From Bacteroidales bacterium (GTDB lineage: Bacteria; Bacteroidota; Bacteroidia; Bacteroidales; P3): DNA of 64,000 nt. Positions 26,941-34,753 of the stretch are shown here, piece by piece; the stretch's first letter is position 1, and every line of letters starts with the position of its first letter. Location: positions 42,064 through 106,063 of the forward strand of contig JAFWZP010000087.1 in NCBI GenBank assembly GCA_017522255.1, written 5' to 3'. Made by a program: the position numbers and the translations under genes. Under the pieces are notes generated by a model, which was not told the DNA's origin, made no database searches, and was given only the letters and a program-made list of their open reading frames with translations.

Positions 26941-27789
26941 ATGAATAAGATTACTATTACCCCACAGTCGGGACTTATATTGGAGGGAGGCGGAATGCGA
27001 GGTGTGTTCACCAGCGGTGTGCTCGACTGCTTTATGGACCATGGCATACGTTTCCCCTATACTATAGGAGTAAGTGCAGGTGCTTGCAACGGTCTTTCGT
27101 ATATGTCCGGCCAGCGTGGAAGGGCCAAGTATAGCAACATAGATATGCTGGATAAGTACCACTTTATAGGTATCAAACACCTTATAACAAAAGGTAATAT
27201 AATGGACTTTGACCTTCTGTTTCACACCTTTCCCGAGCAGATAATTCCCTATGACTACGAGGCTTATGCTAAGTGTACCGAAGAGTATGAGATGGTAACC
27301 ACCAACTGCTACACGGGTAAAGCCTGCTACTACAATGAGAAACATAATAGGCAGAGGATAATAGAGATAGTGAAAGCCTCCAGCAGTTTGCCTTTTGTTT
27401 GTCCCATAGCATACGTGGATGGTACACCTATGCTTGATGGTGGAATTGCCGATAGCATACCACTGCTACGTGCTCGTGAGCTTGGATATAACAACAATGT
27501 GGTAGTGCTAACCCGAAACAAAGGTTATCGCAAAGAAAATAAACCCTCGAAGGTTCCCGCAGTTTTTTATCGCAAATATCCCGAATTGAGGCAGACCATT
27601 GCCGGTCGCAACATGATGTATAACCGGCAGATAGCATTGGTAGAAGAACTGGAAGACAAAGGCCAGCTGATAGTTATCCGCCCAATACAGCCAATCACAG
27701 CAAGTCGTATGGAGAAAGACACCTCCAAACTACTAGACCTTTACAATCAAGGCTACCAGGCAGCACAAACAGCAATCAAAGTTGAGTAG
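26941..27789 (+). CDS. Patatin-like phospholipase, YjjU/RssA type
   Basis: The 282-residue cytoplasmic protein carries the Ser-Asp catalytic dyad of patatins. The oxyanion loop is LEGGGMRGVFTSGVLD, the nucleophile is Ser in GVSAGACNG, and the acidic residue is Asp in LDGGIADSIP. The C-terminal region KDTSKLLDLYNQGYQAA is typical of the bacterial YjjU-like branch. It should hydrolyse acyl esters of lipids; the substrate is not known. It converges on pcm with only 9 bp between stop codons. Confidence 0.92.
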   Translation: MNKITITPQSGLILEGGGMRGVFTSGVLDCFMDHGIRFPYTIGVSAGACNGLSYMSGQRGRAKYSNIDMLDKYHFIGIKHLITKGNIMDFDLLFHTFPEQIIPYDYEAYAKCTEEYEMVTTNCYTGKACYYNEKHNRQRIIEIVKASSSLPFVCPIAYVDGTPMLDGGIADSIPLLRARELGYNNNVVVLTRNKGYRKENKPSKVPAVFYRKYPELRQTIAGRNMMYNRQIALVEELEDKGQLIVIRPIQPITASRMEKDTSKLLDLYNQGYQAAQTAIKVE

Positions 27790-27798
27790 TAATAAAAG

Positions 27799-28443
27799 TT
27801 AGAATTTTCTTTTTTCGAGCATAGGTACGAAACGAAAATTACCAAAAGTTTCGGTATTCAATTCTGTTTCGCTAAGCTTTGTTATCAATCTCATTTCTTG
27901 CACTTCATTTCCTACAGGTATCACCATTGTAGCACCTATTTTCATTTGGTCGACAATGGCTTGAGGCACCTCAGGTGCTCCACAAGTTATTATCACCTTA
28001 TCGAAAGGACCATATGCCGGCAAACCTTTATAGCCATCGCCAAGAAATGTTTTCGCAGTGTAGCGAAACTCGGCAAGCAAACGTTTGGCATTATCAAACA
28101 AACCTTTATGCCGTTCTATACTAAACACCTGTGCTCCCAACTCGCAAAGCACTGCAGTTTGATAACCAGATCCGGTTCCTATCTCTAACACCTTTTCGCC
28201 CGATTTCACCTTGAGTAACTGCGACTGAAAAGCCACTGTAGAAGGTTGCGAAATAGTTTGATTACAAAGGATAGGCACCGCCCTATCTTCGTATGCTATT
28301 GTATCGAAAGTAGATTCCAAAAAGAAGTGTCGTGGTATCTTCTCTATAGCTGCCAATACTGATTCATCTGTGATACCTTTTGCTCTTAATTCTGCACATA
28401 GTCGTTTTCGCAATCCTTTATGTTTGAATGTATCTATAGGCAT
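27799..28443 (-). CDS. pcm: Protein-L-isoaspartate O-methyltransferase
   Basis: It methylates isoaspartyl residues in damaged proteins with S-adenosylmethionine, starting their repair. The 214-residue sequence has the pcm-specific QTISQPSTVAFQSQLL, SAM motif I VLEIGTGSGYQTAVL, VFSIERHKGL, and GDGYKGLPAYGPFDKVIITC. It is 40 bp downstream of surE on the same strand, a common association of surE and pcm in bacteria. Confidence 0.95.
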   Translation of the reverse strand: MPIDTFKHKGLRKRLCAELRAKGITDESVLAAIEKIPRHFFLESTFDTIAYEDRAVPILCNQTISQPSTVAFQSQLLKVKSGEKVLEIGTGSGYQTAVLCELGAQVFSIERHKGLFDNAKRLLAEFRYTAKTFLGDGYKGLPAYGPFDKVIITCGAPEVPQAIVDQMKIGATMVIPVGNEVQEMRLITKLSETELNTETFGNFRFVPMLEKRKF

Positions 28444-28483
28444 AAACTTATTGTATTCAATAATAATTCGTTAATATACACGT

Positions 28484-29245
28484 TTATTCAAATCTTTCTT
28501 TTATTGTTGCCACATATCCGAGCGAAGTAAAATCGGGTTGGGTGGGCACTATCGAGATATAACCATTGTCTAATGCCCAAATATCGGTATCCTCGCCTTT
28601 ATCGTTGCAAACAAAATTACCTGTAAGCCAATAATAATCTTTACCATTAGGATCTGTACGCTTTTCATAACTATCGGCCCAATATGCTTTCGATTCGCGA
28701 CACACTCTCACTCCCTTTATTTTATTGTATGGTAGATTTGGTATATTAACATTGAGAGATATGTTTTCGGGCAACCCTTTTTCCAATACATCAGATACTA
28801 TCCTCTTTACAAAAGGTATACAAGCTGAAAAGTCAGCATCAGCATCATGGTTTAATAACGAAAAACCCACTGCCGACATACCATTTATAGATGCTTCTAC
28901 CACAGCACCCATCGTGCCGGAATATATCACATTAATCGAAGCATTACTTCCATGATTGATACCAGAAAGCACTAAGTCGGGCTTTCGTTCGCAAAAGAAA
29001 GCCTCAGCCAACTTTACACAATCCACCGGAGTACCATTGCAAGCATACACTTCTAATCCCTTTTCGTCCCTCACTTTTCGGACTCTAAGAGGTTGATTTG
29101 TTGTAAGTGCATGACTTTTGCCTGAGGCATTAAGTTCCGTAGACATCACCACTATATCTCCATACTCTCTCACTGCATCTACCAATACCTGCAATCCTTT
29201 TGCCGACACACTGTCGTCGTTAGTTATCAATATCAATGATCGCAT
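28484..29245 (-). CDS. surE: 5'/3'-nucleotidase SurE
   Basis: This metal-dependent survival phosphatase acts on nucleoside monophosphates. The 253-residue sequence has the N-terminal ILITNDDSVSAKGLQVL metal site, TELNASGKSHALT, NGTPVDCVKLA and the SGINHGSNASINVIYSGTM loop. It lies 5 bp downstream of mgsA and 40 bp upstream of pcm, giving an mgsA-surE-pcm unit. Confidence 0.96.
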   Translation of the reverse strand: MRSLILITNDDSVSAKGLQVLVDAVREYGDIVVMSTELNASGKSHALTTNQPLRVRKVRDEKGLEVYACNGTPVDCVKLAEAFFCERKPDLVLSGINHGSNASINVIYSGTMGAVVEASINGMSAVGFSLLNHDADADFSACIPFVKRIVSDVLEKGLPENISLNVNIPNLPYNKIKGVRVCRESKAYWADSYEKRTDPNGKDYYWLTGNFVCNDKGEDTDIWALDNGYISIVPTQPDFTSLGYVATIKERFE

Positions 29246-29250
29246 ATCTG

Positions 29251-29712
29251 TTATTCTATTTTACGGTTTATGTATTTGTCGTAGCTTTTTTCTTTTCGTT
29301 GATAATTCTCATCGGAAAACAAAGGCGAAGATATAAGATAATCGGCAGTAGTTCGGTTGCAAGCCATTGGTACATTGTACAACACAGTTATTCTAAGCAA
29401 TGCTTTTACATCTACATCGTGAGGTTGTTGTGTCATCGGATCCCAAAAAAACACTACCATATCTATGGTACCATCGGCAATAAAAGCACCCAACTGTTGG
29501 TCTCCACCAAGTGGCCCCGATTTAAGTTTTCTCACATTCACTCTCTTACTCTCCGGCAGGTTATTGTTCAATGCTTCTTCTACCAAACGACCCGTTGTGC
29601 CTGTGGCAGTAATCTCGTGCAAGGCAAGAATACTTTTATTTGCATCTACCCAATCCACCATTTCACGTTTGCAACTATCGTGAGCTACCAATGCTATGCG
29701 TTTTTTCATCAT
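29251..29712 (-). CDS. mgsA: Methylglyoxal synthase
   Basis: It converts dihydroxyacetone phosphate to methylglyoxal and phosphate, a bypass of lower glycolysis under sugar-phosphate stress. The 153-residue sequence has VAHDSCKREMVDW, TATGTTGRLVEE, the catalytic GPLGGDQQLGAFIADG, and FFWDPMTQQPHDVDVKALLR. It is the first gene of the mgsA-surE-pcm group. Confidence 0.96.
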   Translation of the reverse strand: MMKKRIALVAHDSCKREMVDWVDANKSILALHEITATGTTGRLVEEALNNNLPESKRVNVRKLKSGPLGGDQQLGAFIADGTIDMVVFFWDPMTQQPHDVDVKALLRITVLYNVPMACNRTTADYLISSPLFSDENYQRKEKSYDKYINRKIE

Positions 29713-29730
29713 CTTGTATGTATTTGTTAG

Positions 29731-29760
29731 AAAAAGAGGGGTAAATAAAATTCACCCCTC
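29731..29760 (-). terminator. Terminator of the NIF3/zinc-ribbon operon
   Basis: On the minus strand GAGGGGT pairs with ACCCCTC across an 11-nt loop, followed by five T residues. Confidence 0.8.
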
Positions 29761-29800
29761 AAACATTAATCCATGAAAACAACTATTGAATGTTATATCG

Positions 29801-30613
29801 TTATTTAGCTAAAGCCTTATCTATTATATCTTGATCCACCAATATACGACCACAATGTTCACACACTATTACTTTTTTGTGCATCTTTATTTCCATTTGA
29901 CGTTGATGAGGAATCTTGTTGAAGCAACCACCACAAGCATCGCGATCTACCTTAACAACGGCCAAACCATTACGCGCCGCATTACGAATACGCTTGTAAG
30001 CAGCAAGATAACGTTCTTCTATAAATTGCTCTTGCTCTCTCGATTTCTTCAACAATTCTACTTCTTCCAATTCTGTTTCCTTAGTAATCTCTTCGAGTTC
30101 TTCTTTCTTAGCTTCCAAGTCTGCAGCACGAGTTTCCAACATATTCTTTGCTATTTCGATATGTTGATACTTTTCTTTTATCTTGGCATTATTTTCTTTT
30201 ATTCTACGTTCACAAAGTTGGATTTCCAAATTTTGGTACTCTATCTCTTTGTTCAACGATTCGAACTCACGATTGTTTCTTACGTTCTCTTGTTGTTTTT
30301 CGTATTTTTTTATCAACTCTTTGTGCTCGGCTATCGCATTTTTATAGTCGGTTAGAGACTTTTCTGCCAAAGATATTTCCGATTGAAAATTCGAAACACG
30401 AGTATTCAAACCTGCTATTTCGTCTTCCAAGTCCTGCACTTCGAGAGGCAACTCTCCCCTTATAATACGTATCTTATCGATTTTGGTATCCACGTGCTGT
30501 AATGTATACAAAGCTACAAGACGATTTTCTACTATAATATCGACTTCTTGTTGGCGTAAAGCCTCGTTTATCAATGCTTCTTTTTCAAGTTCAGCCACTT
30601 TTTTCTTTGCCAT
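29801..30613 (-). CDS. Coiled-coil protein with C4 zinc ribbon (CdsZ/PF02591 type)
   Basis: From ATG 30613 (MAKKKVAELEKEAL) the product has 270 residues. Most of it is a long antiparallel coiled coil (for example NREFESLNKEIEYQNLEIQL). The C-terminal zinc ribbon has Cys pairs ACGGCFNKIP and VCEHCGRIL. Proteins of this family are conserved regulators or nucleic acid-associated proteins of uncertain function. The gene lies 28 bp downstream of the NIF3 gene; this pair is common in Bacteroidota. A longer frame from 30691 would overlap NIF3 and is unlikely. Confidence 0.88.
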   Translation of the reverse strand: MAKKKVAELEKEALINEALRQQEVDIIVENRLVALYTLQHVDTKIDKIRIIRGELPLEVQDLEDEIAGLNTRVSNFQSEISLAEKSLTDYKNAIAEHKELIKKYEKQQENVRNNREFESLNKEIEYQNLEIQLCERRIKENNAKIKEKYQHIEIAKNMLETRAADLEAKKEELEEITKETELEEVELLKKSREQEQFIEERYLAAYKRIRNAARNGLAVVKVDRDACGGCFNKIPHQRQMEIKMHKKVIVCEHCGRILVDQDIIDKALAK

Positions 30614-30641
30614 ATATCTATTGTATATTACTGTTATATAA

Positions 30642-31736
30642 TCAAATATATAATACAAAACCTCGATTTTTTGTCGAAATTCGGGAAACAAAGATACTAA
30701 ATTTTTTAGATATTTCCCAATAAATTAAATCTTTTACGAATTGTTCACTTTCGAAATGACCAATATCTGCCAATATTATTCGGCCTTCGGCTTGCTGAAA
30801 ATCGTGATATTTCAAGTCTCCGGTAAGGTATATATCAGCTTTTGCTGCCTTGGCATTTCCTATCAAAAAGCTGCCCGCACCTCCACATATTGCCACTGTG
30901 TGCACGGTGTCGAAACATAAATCAGAATGCCTGATTACAGGTATACCCAATATCTCTTTTACCTTCTTCAAAAAATCTATGGCCGGCATAGGTTCGGGCA
31001 ATAGACCCACCATTCCTGCTCCTACCCTATCCCATGTATTAGTTAATGGCAAGCAGTCGTAAGCAGGTTCCTCATAGGGATGTACAGATTTCATCGCCCT
31101 AAGAATAGATTTCTCATACATAATAGGATACACCACTTCGATACGCTCTTCGACTTCGGTATGCAACTCACCTACCTTTCCCACAAAAGGCGATGTTCCG
31201 TCCATGGCTCGAAATGTTCCTTTACCATTGCTATTGAAACTGCAACTATCATAATTGCCTATACAACCTGCCCCGACTGCAAACATTGCTTCACGAACTT
31301 TAGAGGCGTAAATAGTGGGGACATATACCACCAATTTGCGTAGCTTGTCGCTCATCGGTGAAAGAATTTTGGTATCTACAATGCCCAACTTTTTAGATAA
31401 AATATCATTCACTCCGGTAGCGAGATTATCTAAATTGGTATGTGCTGCATACACTGCTATATTATTATTCAGCAACATATATAGCATTCTACCCATAAAC
31501 GAATCGGTAGTTATTCTTTTTATACCCGAAAAAATAAACGGATGATGTGTAACAATTAGATTGCAACCATACTGCAATGCTTCTTCAATCACATCCAAAG
31601 TAAGATCCACAGCCACCAACACGCCTTTAATTTCGACATTTCTATCGCCAAGCAAAAATCCGGAATTGTCATAAGATTCCTGCAACGCCGGTGGAAATCT
31701 ATTATCTAAATACGAAATAACTTCATTTATCTTCAT
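30642..31736 (-). CDS. NIF3-like dinuclear metal centre protein (GTP cyclohydrolase 1 type 2 family)
   Basis: The 364-residue protein has the NIF3 metal-binding signatures: His pair in NLIVTHHPFIFSG, His in YAAHTNLDN, and the C-terminal LADIGHFESEQF. A ~130-residue insert in the middle (roughly 125-255) is the PII-like domain seen in longer members. The family forms toroidal hexamers with two metals; a biochemical role is not firmly established. It is followed by the zinc-ribbon gene and preceded by a -7 box. Confidence 0.92.
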   Translation of the reverse strand: MKINEVISYLDNRFPPALQESYDNSGFLLGDRNVEIKGVLVAVDLTLDVIEEALQYGCNLIVTHHPFIFSGIKRITTDSFMGRMLYMLLNNNIAVYAAHTNLDNLATGVNDILSKKLGIVDTKILSPMSDKLRKLVVYVPTIYASKVREAMFAVGAGCIGNYDSCSFNSNGKGTFRAMDGTSPFVGKVGELHTEVEERIEVVYPIMYEKSILRAMKSVHPYEEPAYDCLPLTNTWDRVGAGMVGLLPEPMPAIDFLKKVKEILGIPVIRHSDLCFDTVHTVAICGGAGSFLIGNAKAAKADIYLTGDLKYHDFQQAEGRIILADIGHFESEQFVKDLIYWEISKKFSIFVSRISTKNRGFVLYI

Positions 31737-31789
31737 AACAAATATATTATCAGTATATTATTTCAAACTACAATAATCAAACACTAGTG

Positions 31790-31797
31790 CAAAGTTA
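31790..31797 (-). promoter_or_regulatory. -7 box for the NIF3 operon
   Basis: TAACTTTG on the minus strand, 54 bp upstream of the NIF3 start. Confidence 0.6.
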
Positions 31798-32019
31798 CAT
31801 TTTTTTCCCAATATACAAAAGCCTTAAATAACTTTATTTCAACAACAAAGCAAAATGTTACACAAAAAGTGATACAAAAGATGTCAAAATTACATTTTTT
31901 GAGCGATAAAAAAGTATTTTAATAAACATTTTTACGGAAAATAATCAAGAAAAATACAAAAAATTCATTATTGATAATCAAGATATTATAAGAAAAACAC
32001 AACTTTTTTTTGAAAAACA
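31798..32019. other. AT-rich divergent spacer
   Basis: Between the NIF3 promoter and the tRNA-Asp promoter I see only A/T-rich sequence with no credible ORF, repeat or hairpin. Confidence 0.6.
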
Positions 32020-32051
32020 TTTGGTCAATATAAAAAAAGGTTGTATCTTTG
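32020..32051 (+). promoter_or_regulatory. Promoter of tRNA-Asp (and possibly tmRNA)
   Basis: TTTG (32020-32023) and TATCTTTG (32044-32051) are spaced 20 bp apart, a full consensus match. It lies 39 bp upstream of the tRNA. Confidence 0.8.
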
Positions 32052-32090
32052 CACTCGCAAACGCAAAAGAAAAGAGTTCTTAGAAATCTT

Positions 32091-32164
32091 GGTCCGGTAG
32101 TTCAGTCGGTTAGAATACATGCCTGTCACGCATGGGGTCGCGAGTTCGAGTCTCGTCCGGACCG
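32091..32164 (+). tRNA. tRNA-Asp (GTC)
   Basis: The cloverleaf is complete. The acceptor stem is GGTCCGG with CCGGACC, the anticodon arm is CATGC-CTGTCAC-GCATG with anticodon GTC at 32125-32127, and the T arm is GCGAG-TTCGAGT-CTCGT with discriminator G. CCA is not encoded (GCA follows). Confidence 0.97.
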
Positions 32165-32168
32165 CAGA

Positions 32169-32195
32169 AAGCTCTCCTTAACGAGGGCTTTTTTT
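32169..32195 (+). terminator. Terminator after tRNA-Asp
   Basis: AAGCTCTC pairs with GAGGGCTT (one G-U), 6-nt loop, then five T residues. Confidence 0.8.
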
Positions 32196-32257
32196 GTATC
32201 TAATGAAAACGCTTTTGTGTTACAATTGTTTCTAACGATACACTACAAATCAATTAT

Positions 32258-32648
32258 GGGGCTGACCGGTTTTGACAGCAAGGATAATGGATTTGTAAGC
32301 ATGCAGGCTCACACATCAGAAGCCTCGAAAACGGATGTAAAACAATAATTGGCGAAAATAACTACGCTCTTGCTGCTTAAGCTGAAGTACAGTAGGCTTG
32401 CATTATTTCGGCACAGGTGCTGAAACAAGACATTTCCCGACAACCCCGCCCATCGGTTGTCGACCCGGAAGTGCTCGTGAGAATGGGATAGTTGCTGTAG
32501 TGCTTCGATGCTGCAATGAAGTTTTAGAAGCTAAGGTTTGCTTTGGGTGTCTTTGTCCGGGGCCGACTCGAAAAACAATCAAAGAATAAGCATGTAGAAA
32601 GCATTTTTGTTACTTGTTTGGACGGCGGTTCGACTCCGCCCAGCTCCA
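32258..32648 (+). ncRNA. ssrA: Transfer-messenger RNA
   Basis: The ends pair as a tRNA-like acceptor stem (GGGGCTG at 32258 with CAGCTCC at 32641-32647). The T-arm GGCGGTTCGACTCCGCC precedes the 3' end, and the 5' side has the conserved GACCGGTTTTGACAGC. The tag reading frame at 32351-32380 is GGC GAA AAT AAC TAC GCT CTT GCT GCT TAA, giving the proteolysis tag GENNYALAA after the charged alanine. Together with SmpB it rescues stalled ribosomes. About 391 nt is a normal length. Confidence 0.97.
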
Positions 32649-32650
32649 CA

Positions 32651-32680
32651 AAATCTCGCAAAAACAAGCGAGATTTTTTG
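32651..32680 (+). terminator. Terminator after tmRNA
   Basis: AAATCTCGC pairs with GCGAGATTT, 8-nt loop, then a T-run. Confidence 0.9.
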
Positions 32681-32899
32681 TTTATATACAGTTCCAATCT
32701 CTAATAAAACAACATTAAAAATTCCACGTTTTTATTAAACCCGATCTGATGCATAGATTTTGTGTAGATACCCAAACACATTATTTTTACCGCCAAAAAA
32801 ACATACTATATTTATTTGATAATAAAACAGTTTACAATCTCATCATCCACTTATACATATTTTTTTTATATCAAAGGCGAAAATAAAAGGTTAAAAACC

Positions 32900-32930
32900 T
32901 TTGCCAATTAAAAAATAAGTTGTAATTTTG
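32900..32930 (+). promoter_or_regulatory. Promoter of a candidate non-coding RNA
   Basis: TTTG (32900-32903) and TAATTTTG (32923-32930), spacing 19 bp. No ORF of convincing quality follows for over 400 bp. Confidence 0.7.
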
Positions 32931-32936
32931 CACCCG

Positions 32937-33200
32937 CAAAACCATGAGATAGGTTTTGGTATTAGAAAGGCATTTTTGCTGGATTCCTTACACGTGAGCT
33001 TCGACAACTTACAAAGTTATAAAGTAGGAATATAAGGCGAAACGATGCTTCATTGGTTGTATTCGTACACTTCACGATAACGACCTAGTGAAGCAATTCA
33101 CTAAACTTATATTCATTTTATATGGAAGTCGAAGTCCAACGTGTAGAATATGGTGGAGATGGATGGCTTCACTTTCTTATTACCAGTTTTTTAGTTTTCC
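32937..33200 (+). ncRNA. Candidate structured RNA downstream of tmRNA (6S-like or Bacteroidales-type)
   Basis: A full promoter is followed by ~260 nt without a credible ORF. Two long-range helices are stacked: ACACGT (32990-32995) with ACGTGT (33139-33144), and GCTTCGAC (32998-33005) with GTCGAAGT (33128-33135). Inside the enclosed ~120 nt are AACTT/AAGTT and a perfect TAGTGAA-GCAA-TTCACTA tetraloop hairpin near 33087-33104. A long closing stem around an internal open region is the general plan of 6S RNA, and conserved Bacteroidales RNAs of this size are known, but I cannot assign the family. The 3' end is not clear. Confidence 0.5.
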
Positions 33201-33284
33201 CATCGAGCCGTGGAGAGTTTTTTAGAAGTTGCTTCTATTTATTTGGAACTTTTGAATAAATAGAGTGCCTTAGCAGACTGAAAA

Positions 33285-33347
33285 TTCTAACAAAATAGTA
33301 AAGGTGGGTTCTATATTTTGTTAGAAGATGAATTTTTAGAACCTACC
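33285..33347 (+). promoter_or_regulatory. Overlapping inverted repeats upstream of the PD-(D/E)XK-like gene
   Basis: A 13-bp perfect stem (33285-33297 with 33314-33326) has a loop that holds GGTGGGTTCTA (33303-33313). That loop sequence pairs with TAGAACCTACC (33337-33347), with one G-U. The two helices either form a pseudoknot or alternate. They lie 27 bp before the start codon at 33374. A separate hairpin, CTATTTATT/AATAAATAG, is at about 33227-33262. Confidence 0.5.
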
Positions 33348-33373
33348 ATAAAACTGATAAAATTTGGATTATT

Positions 33374-33928
33374 ATGAAGTCTTTTTTTATGATGGATAAT
33401 TCTAATGACCACGGCAAAGAGGCCATGTTGGGTTATCAAATTTCGTGGTTAATGCGGCTTGCTGCTCGAAAAGACGTGGAGAACAGAAAACTTCACGAAA
33501 TAAGCCGTTTCACTTTGTTGCAACTTCTTGACATGAAAGATTGCAGAGATGTTGATATTGTTGAAGTAGATGTATCACGAGAATGGCATTATATTGATGT
33601 ATTCGCAAAATGTAAAGTGAGAAGAAATAATCAGATCGAAGAACACTTAATTATCATTGAAAACAAAATCTACACTAATTTGGCTGATGGTCAACTCAAC
33701 AAAAATAGTAATACATTTCACTCATATTACCCAAACTTCCCCGTTGAGAGAACTCATTTTTGGCTGATTTCATGTAAAGAGGATTCTTGGGAGAAACAAG
33801 AGCAAGAATGTGCTAACGCAGAATCAGATTGGAGACTTTTATGGTTTTATGACGTAATTGGAGGAAAACTTGACAATCCTATTGGAAATGATATTTTTGA
33901 TGAGTTTTGGGTAAATGAATGGTATTAA
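33374..33928 (+). CDS. PD-(D/E)XK nuclease superfamily protein
   Basis: The 184-residue protein has a nuclease-fold core. Asp lies in REWHYIDVFAKCKV, and a hydrophobic strand ends in the ExK motif LIIIENKIYTNLADGQL, as in the PDDEXK_4 family (PF14281). An N-terminal helical region (MLGYQISWLMRLAARKDVEN) and a C-terminal FYDVIGGKLDN are also visible. It is short compared with many members (300 or more), so it may be a minimal or C-terminally truncated form. Nuclease activity is inferred. It is the first of three AT-rich genes that look acquired together, and the next gene starts 3 bp after its stop. Confidence 0.65.
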   Translation: MKSFFMMDNSNDHGKEAMLGYQISWLMRLAARKDVENRKLHEISRFTLLQLLDMKDCRDVDIVEVDVSREWHYIDVFAKCKVRRNNQIEEHLIIIENKIYTNLADGQLNKNSNTFHSYYPNFPVERTHFWLISCKEDSWEKQEQECANAESDWRLLWFYDVIGGKLDNPIGNDIFDEFWVNEWY

Positions 33929-33931
33929 ACA

Positions 33932-34723
33932 ATGAAAAAATCAATGAAACAGATTAAAATTTTGACATCTTGTCTGTCAATAATGATGTTACTTGCTTCT
34001 TGTACTTCAAAAGAAGACAAGTTGAGAGATTATGTAAACAATATATTAATAGAACGAGTAGAAGACTATCTAATAAGTGAAACAGTAATAAACTATATTC
34101 AAGAAAATGCTCTTCAGGCCGGTCTGGATAAAGCCAATTATTATTATGATCATTTTGATCATGATTGGTCATATTCTGAACGACTTTGGAGTAGTCATTT
34201 TATTCATTTTAGTAAAGCAACCGGGGAACTAAAGGAAATATTTGACGATAGGGTTTCATCATATTATGACTTGATTTATAGTATGAATCATGCAGGGATT
34301 ATTTATAGTCGAGTTCGGGCTATTATGGATAGTACATTCAGGTTTACATCATTATTAAAACGTCCATTATACCTATATTCTCTTGATGAAATAACAGATA
34401 TATATTTTAGACCTAATAATACAAAATTTATAGACACAAAAGACTATTATGATGAATTTTTTTGGAGTCTTGTATGTTTAGGTGGGGAATGTTATGAGCA
34501 CGATGTGGTTGACGATATTAGAATAAGGAATATTGGAAAAAATGAATTGGGAAATAATCAATGGAATGTAGACCTTGTATATCATTCCGGGAAATGCATA
34601 CAACTTACTATAGCCGAGAATGGAAAGGAATTTGATGTCATAGATCCTCTTTGGCAATATAGTTATCCCGAAGACCCCGATTGGAAAATAGAAGAATCAG
34701 TAATAGAAGAATTAGTAATGTAA
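33932..34723 (+). CDS. Lipoprotein, unknown function
   Basis: The 263-residue product has a lipoprotein signal peptide with lipobox MLLASC near residue 24. The mature protein is acidic and Tyr/Asp-rich, with no repeat or motif that I recognise (KLRDYVNNILIERVEDYLI, then NNQWNVDLVYHSGKCIQL near the end). It begins 3 bp after the nuclease-like gene and 30 bp before another exported protein gene, so the three are probably one operon. Confidence 0.7.
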   Translation: MKKSMKQIKILTSCLSIMMLLASCTSKEDKLRDYVNNILIERVEDYLISETVINYIQENALQAGLDKANYYYDHFDHDWSYSERLWSSHFIHFSKATGELKEIFDDRVSSYYDLIYSMNHAGIIYSRVRAIMDSTFRFTSLLKRPLYLYSLDEITDIYFRPNNTKFIDTKDYYDEFFWSLVCLGGECYEHDVVDDIRIRNIGKNELGNNQWNVDLVYHSGKCIQLTIAENGKEFDVIDPLWQYSYPEDPDWKIEESVIEELVM

Positions 34724-34753
34724 TGTAATATAAAACAACAAAAATACAATAAC

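Noticed and set aside
30614..30691. Longer N-terminus for the zinc-ribbon protein
   Set aside because: It would overlap the NIF3 gene by about 50 bp, and the added residues do not fit the coiled coil.
32706..32726. Third MITE copy
   Set aside because: Only about 20 bp resembling the left terminus (AAAAATTCCACGTTT) is present, with no right end, so I treat it as a possible remnant only.
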